From Angiostrongylus vasorum (lineage: Eukaryota > Nematoda > Chromadorea > Rhabditida > Metastrongylidae): DNA of 64,000 bases. The notes under the pieces are model-generated. The model ran no database searches, was not told the origin of the DNA, and was given only the letters and a program-made list of their open reading frames with translations. Position 1 is the first letter of the stretch. The number at the start of each line of letters is the position of its first letter. The position numbers and the translations under genes were made by a program. Below are positions 1 to 11,324 of this stretch, one piece after another. The stretch lies in NCBI GenBank assembly GCA_018806985.1, contig JADANN010000382.1, positions 19,918-83,917 on the forward strand, given 5' to 3'.

Positions 1-1221
1 TACTGCTGAAGTAGCTTTATGAAAAACCTGACCTATCTTCAGATGAGAGTGCTGTCTGCAGTAGACACAGCGAAGACAGCCGCAAAGCCAATCGATTAAG
101 TGAACAGCACACACCCAGAACTATTGCCGTGGCCGCCAGATGTTTGTATGCCACTTTGTGCTGAAGGTGCTTTATTATGAAAAGATGATCTATTTGCAAT
201 GAGTTTATTGAGCTTGACAACTATGGTTGAGCGTAGTAAGAGTATACTGGAGCTCTGCACGTGGCGATCATAAATGAGCTAGTATCCAGAATACAAGACC
301 AAAATTTTTTCTCAGCTACAACGCTATTTTTCTTCAGCCGTTATAAATCATATGCAACGAGGCAGCACATATAAGTTCTATTAGGCTGGATTTGTTAAGC
401 GAAAGGGCTAATCAGTGTTATTCGGCTGTACCTTTTCATCCGCAGCATAGCCAAGAATACCCATAAAACGATGGACAAAGTCTTTTCTACGACCTTATCA
501 TGAACACACATGTTAAAATTTTCTTATTAATGGCAAATTATTGTTATCAAGAGAGCAGAAACTCCTCGGGCGCCAAAAATTGTTCGTGTTGCGATTAGGT
601 TAGTAACAGTCAGGTCAGTTCGAGCTCTATGCCTTGGTAATGTGTTCCATACCTATAAAAAAATCCGATATCACCATTATTTAGTCTTGGTATGATATTT
701 CAAGGAACTCGTCACGCGGCCCAACGAGTGGAATTGCACTGCATTCGAAAAGGCGAAGTCACTCATGCTAATATTCCGACTTTACCTAAGGTACCCCATA
801 GAGGACATCGGAACTGGCGCTGATCCATCCATTCCCTATCGAACTGTTGTGTCACTGTGTCTTACAGTACTATGCTTTCGCACAGCGTATTTCTATGCTC
901 AATGTACTATTTTGCTTGTCACCCTGTTGCTGGCAAAGACATTACACGCCAGGGAACTATTTGGGGACCGTTTTCTTGCTCCTATTATGCATATGGCGCC
1001 ACAGAACTCCATATTTGTTGCGGGAAACCGGAATTTCGGAGGCTGATATATTTGCAGTAAAAGTGTGAATAACGCCGTCTTACTTCTCTTCGAGTTTTTT
1101 TTAAAGGTTTCAGAACGCATCTACTGCTTAAACTTTTCAACATTCATCAGGCTGTAGTGAAGCTTTTATTGGGCAAATGTTTCGAAGCCTTAATCTTCTT
1201 CACAGTCGAATAGATCCGAGT
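1..1221. other. Left flank, no recognisable gene
   Basis: No family, repeat copy or convincing exon was recognised here. The longest open frame (765-1046, +) is 93 codons, overlaps open frames in the two other forward frames, and has no recognisable motif or clear splice context, so I do not call it a gene. Confidence 0.4.
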
Positions 1222-1612
1222 CCTCCCAACGGTTTACCGCCTCATCGTGGCTGGGAGGTGTTCCTGGGTATCGGACTGCGATGTACATGGGGGGGAGGGG
1301 ATTCGTCCCCCCCGGCAGGGTCTCCCAAGCTGAGAAGTCCGGTGTTTCCATCAGGAAGCCTAGCTAAGAGTAAACCAATACCAGGATCTACCACCGTTTT
1401 GGTATCAAAGTCGCATGGTGGTAAATCTCCCTCTGATCCACAAGGGCTGCGACTGCCTGTCGTGGTGACGACCTGGGGTAGACTTTGGCCAGGCTGTCCT
1501 CCGGATTCCAGGGAACCACAATGGCTTAGCAAGCAAATCTCCGAAAAATGGTGATTATGCTGGGGCTCGCACAACTAGTGAGGACGGACCGTTCAAGTGT
1601 CAAATGTCAAGT
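1222..1612 (+). repeat. DR-C dispersed repeat, full copy
   Basis: This is one of about eight copies in the window. It opens with a hairpin whose arms read CCTCCCA and TGGGAGG around a loop containing GGTTTACCGCC, followed by GTTCCTGGGT. It then runs about 400 bases, through blocks such as CATCAGGAAGCC and GGTGACGACCTGGG, to a tail of short TCAAGT/CAAGTA units. Long open frames on both strands across this copy are not conserved between copies, so the element looks non-coding. The mechanism of spread is unknown; the repetitive 3' tail would fit a retroposed element. Confidence 0.7.
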
Positions 1613-2140
1613 AAGATCCGAGTCGGCTGTCAACAGTTGTTCTCCCTCGCGATCCCCTTTGTCGCGACGAGGAGAATCTTCTCCAATGGACCAGTTGTCG
1701 AAAGAGAACCTTATTCGTCAGTGCGCCTTTAGTGGAGGACGGGAAATGCTGGCTCTTCATCGATAATGCTAATTATTCATGAAGACAATCCATCTTTCAG
1801 TAGTTGGTATTACATCAGCAGAAAGGGAGGGAACTGAAATTCACGAATACTGATAATTAAGTACACTACGCAAATTATTCAAAGTGCCAGGGTTGCTTTT
1901 GCGTAGACTTCAAATAAAACAACCTGCAGCTGCAAAGCGCTGAGGTATTTCTCCTTTTTATGCTTCGTTGAAAGACCTAACAGCTAGGCATATCTCCGTT
2001 GCTACGGTTTCCACCATGTATTCTTCTCTTTCCATCCTTGAAGAGTCTTTTTATTCATGATTAACGTTGTCAGTTTCTCTTCATATCCAGCACGCATTCA
2101 AAAGTATAACTGTACATTCATGAGTGTATCTATTACATAG
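1613..2140. other. Intergenic, nothing recognised
   Basis: No open frame, repeat copy or splice pattern stands out in this stretch. Confidence 0.4.
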
Positions 2141-2432
2141 GGGCACGTGCGGCCCAGCGGTTGGAGGAGCCACTGCGACACACACGTGGAATCGATCCCC
2201 AGCACATGGCCCACCAAGCCCTCCATCCTTCCGGGGTCGAAAAATTGGTGCCTAACTTGTTTGGGAGCATAGCAACACTGGCTCGATACATCGATAGGCC
2301 ACTGCCAGTCATTGTAAAAGGCCAGAAATCCCTTAAATCACCTCCAACGATACTTAATGAAGTCGAATGCATGGCGCATCTCTCAGGGATTGATCAACGC
2401 CGGAAGCTTTATCCTTTACCCTTTATGTATTA
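2141..2432 (+). repeat. SINE-A copy, full length
   Basis: This is a tRNA-derived SINE-like element. The 5' end carries an A-box-like GCGGCCCAGCGGTTGG and, about 40 bases on, a B-box-like GAATCGATCCCC. The body includes CTCGATACATCG and CTTAATGAAGTCGAATGCATGG, and the 3' end is GGGATTGATCAACGCCGGAAGC followed by TTTATCCTTT. The same order of blocks recurs in eight other places here. The pol III role is inferred from the boxes and their spacing. Confidence 0.75.
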
Positions 2433-2479
2433 AATATACACCTACAAATAAATATAGTGAGCAGAAATGACAAAGATGG

Positions 2480-2480
<1 letters not shown>

Positions 2481-2528
<48 letters not shown>
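2481..2528. repeat. (TA)n microsatellite
   Basis: An almost pure TA dinucleotide run of about 48 bases. It directly abuts the 5' truncation point of the RTE-a copy that starts at about 2541, so it may mark the insertion point or have expanded beside it. Confidence 0.95.
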
Positions 2529-2531
<3 letters not shown>

Positions 2532-2540
2532 AAATATCAT

Positions 2541-4862
2541 ATCATGGCGACCAAGACCATCCATGGTAACTTGAAATTTCAGAAGCGCCACCCTCAACGC
2601 TGGACGTGGGAATCTACCAGTGGAGAGTACCATAACGAAATAAACCACATCATAGTAAATAGAAGGTTTTGCCTAACCGATGTCGCTGTTGTTTCAAAAT
2701 TCTACGCGGGATCAGAACACTGTCTCTTTCGTGCTAGATTCTATTTCTCGCGCAAAGGAGAAAAAAGCCGCTAAATTCAAAAACCGAAGTGCCACAAACA
2801 CCACAAACTGGGACCTATTTAATTCATTAGTCGGCTGTTGGGAAGATGCCGTTGTCGATAACATTGACGAAGAATACGATCGGCTCATTCAACATCTTCA
2901 CGCTAGCGCTATGGAAGCTGAGAGTTCGAAAGTCACTAAGAGACGTCCGTCTCCAGAAGCACTAGAGCTGATACGCCAACGTGGATTCGCACGAACCGCA
3001 AACTAACGTACGGACTTGCAAAACAATGCAGACGGCGATAAAATAAGATGTTAAAGAGAGAACAGCAGCAGCAATGGTCGAAGCTGCAGAGGATGGGAAA
3101 AGCATTCGCAAAGCCAATCGAAGCTTCGCCGATTTCAAGACTAAGGTGATTGCCCTCCGAAGACTAGACGGAATAGTTACAGCGTCTAGAAAGGCAATGG
3201 AGAAAATCATTCACGATCACTACTCAGATCCGTTCGGTAGCCACATCCACCTTCTGTCGTTATGAAATAAAGGAGGATGGATATGTTGTACTACCGGTGC
3301 TCCCTTCCGAAATCCGACATGCCATTTCGTCGGTGGAAAATCGAACAGCACCAGGTCATGACTGGATAATATCATAACACCTGAAGAACCTTCCGCCAGT
3401 CCTCGTAAACACACTGGACGGCTCTTCAAACGTTACTTGTCTGAATGCAAGGTACCTACTCAATGGAAGACCACCATGCCCGTGTTATTGTTCAAGAAGG
3501 GTGAACTACACGATATTGGCAACTATCGCCCAATCTGCTTGCTGTCTGTCGTCTACAGACTTTTCACTCGGGTCGTCCTAAACAGGATTGACAGAACACT
3601 GGACGAAGGACAGCCATGTGTGCAAGCAGGGTTTCGAAAAAGATTTGGTACGATGAACCACAGCCATACCATAACAAAACTCTATGAAGTATCGCGAGAG
3701 TACAAAAGACCGCTCTGTCTCACTTTCATCAATTTACAGAAGGCCTTTGATTCAACTGAGATAAAAGCAGTCATGGAAGCCCTTAATAGTCAAGGAGTCC
3801 CTACTCAGTACATAAAGATTCTTCGTCAGCAGTACAAAAGTTTCACAACCAAGATTTCACCATTCTACAACGATATTAACATTAACGTCAAAACAGGAGT
3901 TAGGCAAGGCGATACAATCTCGCCAAAATTATTTACCGCCACCCTCCAGAACATCATGCCAACATTGGAATGGTGTAATATGAAAGTGAAAATCGATGGT
4001 CGGCAGTTACATCATCTTCGCTTTGTTGATGACATCCTCCTTATAACACCAAACATGAGCCAAGCGGAACGAATGCTTGTCGATTTTGCTAAAGCCTGCA
4101 GAAAAATTGAACTCCGAATAAATCCCTCATAAACGGTGTTCATGAGGAACGGATTGGTTTCGTATGCCCCATTCAGGCTCAACGGAACGAATATCGAATA
4201 TCTCCGAATGCTCCAGTTATGTCTATCTGGTTCGGGAAATCAATGTGATGAACGACTTAGCTCTTGAATTGGGCGGAAGGAAACGAGAGGCTTGGAGAGC
4301 TTTTCAAGAGCGTCGAGAATGTAGTGAAGAGAACAAAGAACACCCGACTCCGTGCCCACCTTTTCGACTCAACGGTACTTCCTGCCCCAACGCATACGTC
4401 AGAAACCTGGTCGCTGCGTAAGCAGGATGAAAGATCACTCAGCGTTATCGAACGTGCAGTTGAAAGGACGATGCTAGGAGTATACTGTTTCACACTAGTA
4501 AGGGATGGGATCCGAAGCTCTGACCTGCGTCAACGATCAAAAATCAAAGATGCCGTTCTGTACGTCAAACAGTCGAAGATAAGGTGGGCAGGACACGTAA
4601 TACATATGAATGACAACCAATCTACAAGAGCCGTTAGTGACCGGATTCCTGGGGATGTCAAACGTACTGCAGGAAGACTGTCGACCGGACGTTAAGAGTT
4701 CTTCACGAAAATCCTGGAAAAATGTATGATGCCCAGGGAGTTTTAGAGCCAGCAGGACCCACTTGACTGCCCTTGCACGTGATCACGGAAAAAATGGAAG
4801 ATTTACTGACGCCCTCTCAAGTCACTGGACAATCGACGAGAACTACAGGTGAAAGGTGAGGT
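2541..4862 (+). pseudogene. RTE-a LINE, 5'-truncated (endonuclease tail + RT)
   Basis: Non-LTR retrotransposon of the RTE type, whose protein nicks target DNA and reverse-transcribes its RNA in place. The remaining reading starts in the C-terminal part of the AP endonuclease (WTWES...GEYHNEINHI at about 2600-2660). It continues through the linker (2680-3265) into the reverse transcriptase (3437-4132), with NYRPICLLSV near 3520, GVRQGDTISPK near 3900 and the catalytic box FVDD at 4022-4033, where FADD is usual. The C-terminal domain follows (4264-4695). Frames change at least four times and stops are present, so it is dead. The 3' end carries a short ACTACAGGTGA-type tail seen in other copies. 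The 5' untranslated region and most of the endonuclease are missing. Confidence 0.9.
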
Positions 4863-5009
4863 TTTAAAAAAATTGTTGTAATGTGTGACGAGCAGCTGTG
4901 ATACTAATTCCGACAACTGACGGCTTCATCTAAAGTCGCGCGTGTAGGGCATTGGTTAGGGGCGTGCTGTTATACACACTGGTTCGGTCGCTAGTTCATC
5001 GTCGTTAAT

Positions 5010-5245
5010 GGATGCGTGCAGCACAGTAGTCAGAGGTACCTCGCAGTGCACTCACAGTCTTTGGTTCTGTTCCATGCTTAGATCGTACCAAGCTCTCCAA
5101 CCTTACGGGCTCGCCGTATTAAGTAGCAGACTTCTCTTGGAGAGTGGGAACAAACTCTTGATAAACTGGTAGGCAATCGGAAGTCATTGTATATGCCAGA
5201 TATTCATAAAATCACCTCTAAGGTACTTGACGAAGTTAGTGATTA
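5010..5245 (+). repeat. SINE-A copy, degenerate
   Basis: The A-box-like GTGCAGCACAGTAGTCAGAGG is recognisable, as are the body block AGTCATTGTATATGCCAGATAT and the tail-side CACCTCTAAGGTACTTGACG, in the same order as other SINE-A copies. The B box and the far 3' end have decayed. Confidence 0.55.
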
Positions 5246-5835
5246 TATGGACACCATTAATGAACGAAAGACTGGATGGATTTCATGGTCCCTACCGCAT
5301 ACCTCTCTATATCTCTCTGCTGTAATAGTAATGATTGTGTAGCCTTTAGCGCATACCTCTTTATCGTATTAATAAGGATCCTAGCACTTTTTATCATACC
5401 TTTTTTTGATATCCGTTTTATCTACAAGCTTCAGTTGGCCAATGTTTCGTAGTCTTACCTAGTAACCATTACAAATAGAAGGTGAGGTAAGAGGAACCAT
5501 TTAGAACCATTCCCTAAGACGCAGCATGAAATTGAAAACATCTGTGGTTATGAGGAACCAACGCTTAATTCAAAATAGAAGAACTACATGATGGTAGCTA
5601 GGTTCTAACAGAAAGTGTATAACATAACACACAAAACTAGTGGCGTTCATGAAACACGGAGGCAAGTGATGTTATGTGAAACAAAAGGAAATATAAAATT
5701 GCGTGGGAAGAATTAACAGCACGTATACTTAGAGAATGGAGCACATACTAGCAGACGCAACACACAACCTCGGTAGAGCATCACAATGATATAATCATTA
5801 GGCCATTGGTTGACAAAGAAGGCAATAAAGCCGAT
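5246..5835. other. Intergenic, nothing recognised
   Basis: AT-rich spacer between a SINE-A relic and the 3' end of a minus-strand RTE-a copy. No open frame or repeat copy was recognised. Confidence 0.4.
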
Positions 5836-7075
5836 CAACTGTATCACTTGTGTCACCTGAAGACCCGTTGACCGCCAAGAGACTCGAGTGGACGCCTGGA
5901 TATCTTCCATATTTTCTTTTCGCGTGCAAGAGTATTCCAGTGGGTTCTGCTCGCTCGAGGGTCTCATTGAGCATCCCACCTTTCTTTTGGAATTTCCGTG
6001 AAGAACTTTGGCCATCGGGTCGGCAACTTTCCTACAAACGTTTGACATGCCGGAGAATCCAGCTGCTAACAGCTTACCCATCGGTTGTCGTTCATACGCA
6101 TTACGTGCCCGGCCCACCTTATCTTCGACTGTTTGGTGTAAAGAACGGTATCTTTGGTTTTTGATCATTGACGTAGGTCGGATCTTCGGATCCCTTCGCT
6201 TACTTGCGTGACACGGGATACTCCTAGCGTAGTCCTTTCGACTGTGCGCACAATAACGCTGAGTGATCATTCATCCTGCTTACGCAGCGACGAAGTTCCC
6301 GACGCATTCGTTAGGGCAGGAAGTGCCGCTGAGTCGAAAAACTGGGTACGGAGTCGTGTGTTAATTGTTCTGTTCACTATATCCTTGATGCTCTTAAAAA
6401 GCTTCCCAAGTCTCTCGCTTCCTTCTGCTCAACTCTGAATGAAGTCTTTCATCATGTTGATTTCCTGACTTAGATGGACATAACTGGAGCATTCAGAGAT
6501 ATTCGTTCCGTTGTGAGTGAATGGGGCATACGAAATCACTCCGTTCCTCAGAACATCGTTTTCGTGAGATTTAGTCGAGGACCAATTTTTCCGCAGGCTT
6601 TATCAAAGTCGGCAAGCATTCTTTCCGCTTGCTAATGTTTGGTGTTGTAAGAACGGTGTCATCGGCAAATCGAAAATGGTGTAATTGCCTACCATCGATT
6701 TTCACTCCCGTGCTGTCCCATTTCAGTGTTCGCATGACGCTTTCGAGGGTGGCGGTAGATAATTTTGGCGGGATGGTATAGCCTTGCCTAACCCTTTTTT
6801 GACGTCGATGTTAATGTCATCGTGGAATGATAATATCCTAGTTGTGAAAATTTTGTAAAGCTCACGAAGATTCTTAGCATAGTGAGTGGGAGCTCCCTGA
6901 CTATCGAGGGCTTCCATGACTGCTTCTATCTCAGTTGAGTCAAGGACCTTCTTTAAATCGATGGAAATAAGACAGAGTGGTCTTTTGTACTCTCTCAATA
7001 CTTCAGTGAGTCTTGTAATCGCGTGGGTGTGATCCATCTTATAAATTCCTTTTCGAAACGCTGAACAGCAAATGT
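5836..7075 (-). pseudogene. RTE-a LINE, 5'-truncated RT fragment
   Basis: Minus-strand copy running from about 7075 down to 5836. The reading begins within the RT (DHTHAITRL... near 7035), continues through REYKRPLCLISIDLKK and EALDSQG, and keeps an intact FADD box around 6660-6675. It ends in the C-terminal domain (open frame 6270-5713 on the minus strand, including RARNAYERQPM). The 3' end shows CAGGTGACAC/GTGATACAG-type repeats like the other copies. Frame shifts separate the pieces. Everything upstream of the RT fingers is lost, as expected for incomplete reverse transcription. Confidence 0.85.
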
Positions 7076-7224
7076 ATTAACCAGACTATCATGTAAGAGG
7101 AGTAAAAATCGAAGTTGTTATTTCACAAGCAATTGCTAGCTCCGTCGTAAGTCTTTTCGTTGGAAAGTGCCGGACAATGTCGAGGTCTTCATAATGGTAA
7201 ACTACTACCAGTGCGACGGTTCCT

Positions 7225-7530
7225 CTAATGCCACACGGGATAGTTGTGGGAACTGTAATCGAGTTCGAGGTCCTCTGGATCGTCAGTGGTGGTAAAGACA
7301 CAACTACTGGTATGTAATATTTGGAATTCATCGTGACTACGTGGTGAAGTGAGCTGAACGGAACTAGGGACGTTGGAGTGGAGATATGATTGGAAGGATG
7401 TTCATCGGATATTGATATCAGGAGGTTGTAAACTTATCCTTGACGGATGACCTGGTGATGAGGATTTCACAGTGATGCAGTCCTCAAGTAGTGGTGGCAG
7501 TAAAGTGACGAGACTGCGTTGAGATATCAC
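7225..7530 (-). pseudogene. Decayed coding segment, Ser/Pro-rich then acidic
   Basis: On the minus strand one frame stays coding-like from about 7530 to a TAG at 7225-7227, with one internal TGA at 7402-7404. The residues are Ser/Pro-rich (SSSPGHPSRISLQPP, then SSVQLTSPRSHDEF) and end acidic (TDDPEDLELDYSSHNYP). It lies downstream of, and on the same strand as, the membrane-like segments at 7883-8434 and could be their cytoplasmic tail; that is inference. No family was recognised. Confidence 0.3.
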
Positions 7531-7882
7531 TTCAGATTGGATAACACGAAGCCGTTTCCTTCCCGCTTACAACGAAAGGCGAGTAGCTGAATGAAAGTTA
7601 GATTCCTGCCTAGACATGATGTCTCAAAGTGCACAGTAAATCTAGTTAAACAAACACATCAGTGATTCTTTCGGCTCACCTGGTTTATATGAATGATTCG
7701 CCTTTAATATTACCAACGCAGTGCGGATTGGCTACAAGAGCAAAAGTTTCTCAAGAGCTCGTTAAGATCTACATTTTACCTACGGTAGCAATGATATTTA
7801 TTACCACGGTGCAACACTGATTTTACGTTGTTTTGGATAAGAGGTAGCACACGGCGAAACGTCGGGCCCACACCGAAAGGAT

Positions 7883-8170
7883 TCAAAATTTTCCTTCAAT
7901 AACGCAATCAAAATCGCAGTTAATACAGGTCACAGTGACCGTGCAAATAGGGCGGATCAATTGTTGATTGTAGTAGTGGGAGTTAGGACTCCTGTACTGA
8001 CTTAGGGAGAGTACTCCATCTGCGTGAATTAGACTCATGTATCCCTCTCTGTAACAAAATTCGGATCAGATAATCCCAAAGAGAATGATAACATAGAAGA
8101 ATAGTCTTATGAGGTCAATTACAGTGTTCTTTGAGAAGAACGTGGTCCAGTTATCCTGCTCGTTTGAGAA
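7883..8170 (-). pseudogene. Exon-like segment with C-terminal-type membrane helix
   Basis: A minus-strand acceptor ATTTTACAG precedes an exon-like frame opening at 8170. It reads NEQDNWTTFFSKNTVIDL, then a very hydrophobic stretch (RLFFYVIILFGII) that is a convincing transmembrane helix, then TGA at 8066-8068. The same frame continues past the stop for about 55 more residues (GYMSLIHADG ... CINCDFDC) to a stop at 7883-7885. This suggests either a true membrane-anchored C terminus or a nonsense mutation in a longer exon. No family was recognised. It most likely belongs with 8270-8434 and 8704-8868. Confidence 0.4.
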
Positions 8171-8269
8171 CTGTAAAATGGCCAATCAGTGACTAAATTG
8201 TTCATTTTCCTTCATATGTTCATTGATCTTTTTGTGACTCAAGATTAGATTTTTAATCCCTCCAACTTC

Positions 8270-8434
8270 TCATTTTGATGATTGGCGCTCCTCTAGCTCT
8301 TTCTCCACTGTTGGCGAACTATGAATTGAATACGCGATTGTAATCGGGCGTGCACCCAGATGGAGCTTGTTGAGGTCGGTATTCTGGTCCAAATCGACAA
8401 ACGCTTTGTATGGTGCGCATTCAATGGGATAGGG
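8270..8434 (-). pseudogene. Coding-like segment upstream of membrane helix
   Basis: A minus-strand frame is open from 8434 to TGA at 8270-8272 and reads ECAPYKAFVDLDQNTDLNK ... TVEKELEERQSSK. Composition is that of a real protein, and it lies 100 bases upstream of the exon starting at 8170. No clean acceptor precedes it (a TAA sits at 8435-8437), so it may be a broken exon. Confidence 0.35.
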
Positions 8435-8703
8435 TTAACGTGGAAGATTCTTGAGCTAAAATCAATTCCCAATGGTTAAAACAGTAAACACTTCAGAAAT
8501 CGTAGATTGGTAGCCATTTTAAATTAGGTGAACCAATGAACAAAACTGCAAACACATTGGAAATAAAAAAGTACCGAAAGTCGATAGAATAAGAGATTAA
8601 CCTGCGATCGCATTCTCCCATTTTTCTAATAACAAAACAAAAATGCCCAAATTGATGCTCTTTCTAAAGCTGTGAAAATAAAATTCGAGAAAAACTAATT
8701 ATA

Positions 8704-8868
8704 TCAGAGAATCGCAGAGGGCGGCTGTTGAGGATGTGCGTAACGACGATAAGATGCTATACCGGGACTGCCAATTTTTGACTGTGGTTCTGCTGTGTTA
8801 CAATTGATGTTGTGTCGGTCAATGAGGTCGTAGGATTCGTAATCAGGCGCCATGGATGAGATTTTGGT
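8704..8868 (-). CDS. Terminal exon of unidentified gene (minus strand)
   Basis: The acceptor TGATTTGCAG (8869-8870 on the minus strand) is followed by a 55-codon frame ending in TGA at 8704-8706. The sequence includes MAPDYESYDLIDRHNINC and YRRYAHPQQPPSAIL, polar and Tyr/Pro-rich like a cytoplasmic tail. The frame is uninterrupted with a canonical acceptor, so I take it as a real or recently real exon. It is too short for a 60-codon ORF cutoff. Upstream exons were not found in the window, and the relation to 7225-8434 is unclear: the same gene with alternative 3' ends, or a neighbour. Confidence 0.4.
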   Translation of the reverse strand, partial: TKISSMAPDYESYDLIDRHNINCNTAEPQSKIGSPGIASYRRYAHPQQPPSAIL

Positions 8869-9364
8869 CTGCAAATCATGAGGGCTCTGCTACAGGGCTA
8901 AACGACTTCAAGAAGATAAATTGTTTAAAGCGACGCTAATAGTATACAGATACTATTTTGGCAAATCTTGAACGCCAGGCTTTTATGATTAGCGTTTGCC
9001 TATTTGGCACCATAAGCTTAAAGCTGACTTGCTATTAAATTTAGAATTTCACTGTCATAAAAGATTTTTCAACCGATCATAATACATGCTAGATCTCATC
9101 TTAAGTGCGGATAGATTGGCTGTGTTGTGAAAACTTCTCTACTAAATTAACTCGATCAGCTTGACGAGACTGCATGCTTTTACAAAGGAAATAGGGTAGA
9201 AGCGATTAATCTAACAGAGGGATAGGTGTGTAATAGGAAAGAAGTGGGAGAAAAATAAACTCAGTAGCATATAAGCATGCCTATCCGTGAAGCTAAAATA
9301 GAATCAAGAATTCGCAACGATCAAAGGCAGATCGGAAAAAAGTTGATGACGGAGTTGACAGCTG
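8869..9364. other. Intergenic, nothing recognised
   Basis: AT-rich, with no repeat copy or exon recognised; it could be an intron of the minus-strand gene ending at 8704. Confidence 0.35.
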
Positions 9365-9530
9365 AAAGAGGATGTACCACCTATCGTCCCGCTGATAGTC
9401 GAGTGACTCGCGACAAGAGTCGGCCAGTGGGTTTTGCTCGGTCTTGGGACTTTAGGCATCATATCATCCTAGGATTTTCATGAAGAACCCTGAACATAGG
9501 GTCGGTGGTCTTCCTGCAGCAAGGACGTGA
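9365..9530 (-). mobile_element. RTE-a 3'-end scrap
   Basis: GTCGAGTGACTCGCG, GCCAGTGGGTTTTGCTCGG and GTCGGTGGTCTTCCTGCAGC align in order with the 3' coding end of the minus-strand RTE-a copy at 43770-43960. It is heavily diverged. Confidence 0.55.
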
Positions 9531-9651
9531 AGAGTATCACACTTTTGGAAGAAATCTTTTATTTTGCTTTTCTTTATTAACATCAGGGTTCTTATGCAAA
9601 GCTTGAAGAAATACCAAATCATGAAGCAAAGCAATAATATCTAACGATATC

Positions 9652-9800
9652 TCTTAGCTAGACTTCCTGATGGAAACGCCGGACTTCTTCTCAGCTTGGT
9701 AGACCCTGCCAGAGGATGAATCCCCGCTTTAGATCGCAGTCCGACACTCAGGAACATCTCCCAGCTACGCTGACGGCGTAAACCGTTGTGAGAAGTGTTC
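9652..9800 (-). repeat. DR-C, partial copy
   Basis: The reverse complement matches the 5' third of DR-C: GTTCCTGAGTGTCGGACTGCG, the bracketed CTTCCTGATGGAAACGCCGG block and the 5' hairpin region near 9770-9800. Confidence 0.7.
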
Positions 9801-10060
9801 TACAGCAATCAGCAAAACTATAAATGTAATGCTGTCAGTTTTTTATTTACTGTCTACTATTTTTTAATGGCAGGGTATTATGAGAAATACAGCCACAACG
9901 TTGCTGAGATATTTGCAAAACTCCGGACCGCTGGTGTCTGCTGTGGGGACCGAACACGCTTTTATCCTTTTCGGGGGGCTAACGCGTTCGCTACCACAGA
10001 ATGCGCATGCGAGTGAAAATTGACGACATTGTAATTTACGCCATAGCTTCAGCTTACTTC
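9795..10060 (-). repeat. SINE-D copy, left arm of an inverted pair
   Basis: Antisense copy: reading the minus strand gives the A-box-like GTGGTAGCGAACGCGTTAGC and B-box-like GTGTTCGGTCCCC, then TTTTGCAAATATCTCAGC and a 3' part with ATACCCTGCCATTAAAAA. It faces a sense copy at 10065-10265, forming a head-to-head inverted pair. Confidence 0.65.
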
Positions 10061-10064
10061 GGTT

Positions 10065-10265
10065 CATGTTGATTTGTGCTCCCTAGACCAATCCCATTGA
10101 CGGGTGATTGCTGACAGCGCCTATAGGTCAGTAACACGGCTGAAAGAGGTTTGAAACGAAGGACTCGCATGGAGTGGTGGTGAACGCCCCGGAAAGGGTA
10201 ATAGCGTGTTCGGACCCCATCGCCGATACCAGCTATCCAGAGTTTTGCAAACATCTCAGCAACTC
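10065..10265 (+). repeat. SINE-D copy, right arm of an inverted pair
   Basis: Sense copy with CATTGACGGGTGATTGCTGA at its 5' part, GGAGTGGTGGTGAACG (A-box-like), GCGTGTTCGGACCCC (B-box-like) and GAGTTTTGCAAACATCTCAGC. The 3' part is truncated. Confidence 0.65.
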
Positions 10266-10324
10266 AAAAGACCAACTTTCTGTAAATCTCGCTGTAGATA
10301 GTTGATATATTTATTTATATGATC

Positions 10325-11262
10325 TTATCAACTGATCTTGTTCAGCTGATGCGAGGCTGGCATAGGTCTTCGTTATCGTTGTCGTTGTTGTTGGTGTTGT
10401 TGGTCGATGGCTGACGTTTCGGCGATTTCTTCTTCCTCAGAGCCTAGGCGGGCGTATTTTGTGTAAGAACACTTTAATTATTCGGTGGAAAAAAGGCTAA
10501 AGTATTGATGAAGATCAAGCTTTTAATTAGACGCCATACTGATCAGAAAAAGCTACTCACCATGATGTACCGAGTGGGACTGACCCACGCGTTGTTCACG
10601 TGAGGTCGCAAGCACGACACACCCCGGGGTCAAAATATCATTTTGAAACAGGGTGCCAGGTCACGTGTGATAGTGAGGCACTCGTCTTTTCGGTTCACCT
10701 TTGGATTTCTGAAATTTATAAAAAAACGCCTCAAGAGTTCTGCGCGTTGATGTTTTCGATTCTTGCGCTGGGATCCCACAGTCACTTCAAAATCATCGCC
10801 GTTGTGCTTTTCTGCCCTATGCGCACCTAGAGGAGTGTTTTGACGAATTTTCCATCTACATGTTCTTTTATGCGGGCACAAAGTGGTCTACCCGTTTCCC
10901 CCAATATATTCCTCACCGCACGCGTTACATGAGATCAAGTATATTATACCTGAACTCATGCAATCCCCCGTCTCTCCCGTAAGGACAGATCGTACAGTAT
11001 TCTGAGCTGCACGCCGTGCAAAAAAGGTCAAATCATGGGACCACCACTGGCCAAGTTTCAAGCAAAACCAGTGTCAATAATCATTACATATTTTTTCAAG
11101 ACTATTTCTTAAGCATCTCTTAATAGCGTAACTTACTTCATTTGATATGACGGATAGCTTAAAAAAGAGATCTATCTTACTTACGTCCGAAACATTATTT
11201 TTTGGGAATTACCCTACATTTTTGTGGAACCCAAGTGGCTTCCACTTCGTAGCCAAGAAAAG
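10325..11262 (-). pseudogene. Penelope-like element 3' half (GIY-YIG) with terminal repeat
   Basis: Read on the minus strand from 11262. It opens with a short block matching the C-terminal linker of the plus-strand PLE at 12840-13005, then a block encoding a CPYGRDG-like segment and DCMSSGIIYLISC. Next comes a decayed GIY-YIG nuclease core (EEYIGGNG in place of EYIGETG), then KRTCRWKIRQNTPLGAHRA. The downstream terminal region reaches 10325 and holds a hammerhead-like motif (10409-10444). The GIY-YIG domain of PLEs cuts target DNA for insertion. A G insertion in the YIGETG region and stops show the copy is dead. It lies tail-out next to a second PLE on the other strand. Confidence 0.8.
10409..10444 (-). 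ncRNA. Hammerhead-ribozyme-like motif of PLE terminal repeat
   Basis: On the minus strand the order is GGCT, CTGAGGA, a short variable segment, CGAAAC, GTC, AGCC. This matches the hammerhead core CUGANGA ... GAAA ... UH, with stem I formed by GGCU and AGCC and a minimal stem III (ACGU). PLEs of this type are known to carry hammerhead motifs in their terminal repeats (established knowledge). Stem II is weak in this copy, so activity is uncertain. Confidence 0.55.
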
Positions 11263-11324
11263 GTCAGTAAAAGGATCACTGCTCTGCTGATCAGTTTTCA
11301 AGTAACAACTCTAAAATAGACTGC

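Noticed and set aside
1242..1574. Long overlapping ORFs on both strands at 1177-1574
   Set aside because: They lie wholly in a DR-C repeat and are not conserved as open frames in the other copies.
7848..7868. GAAACGTC near 7853, a possible further hammerhead core
   Set aside because: No CTGANGA at a suitable distance (only CTGATTT about 40 bases upstream) and no PLE sequence nearby.
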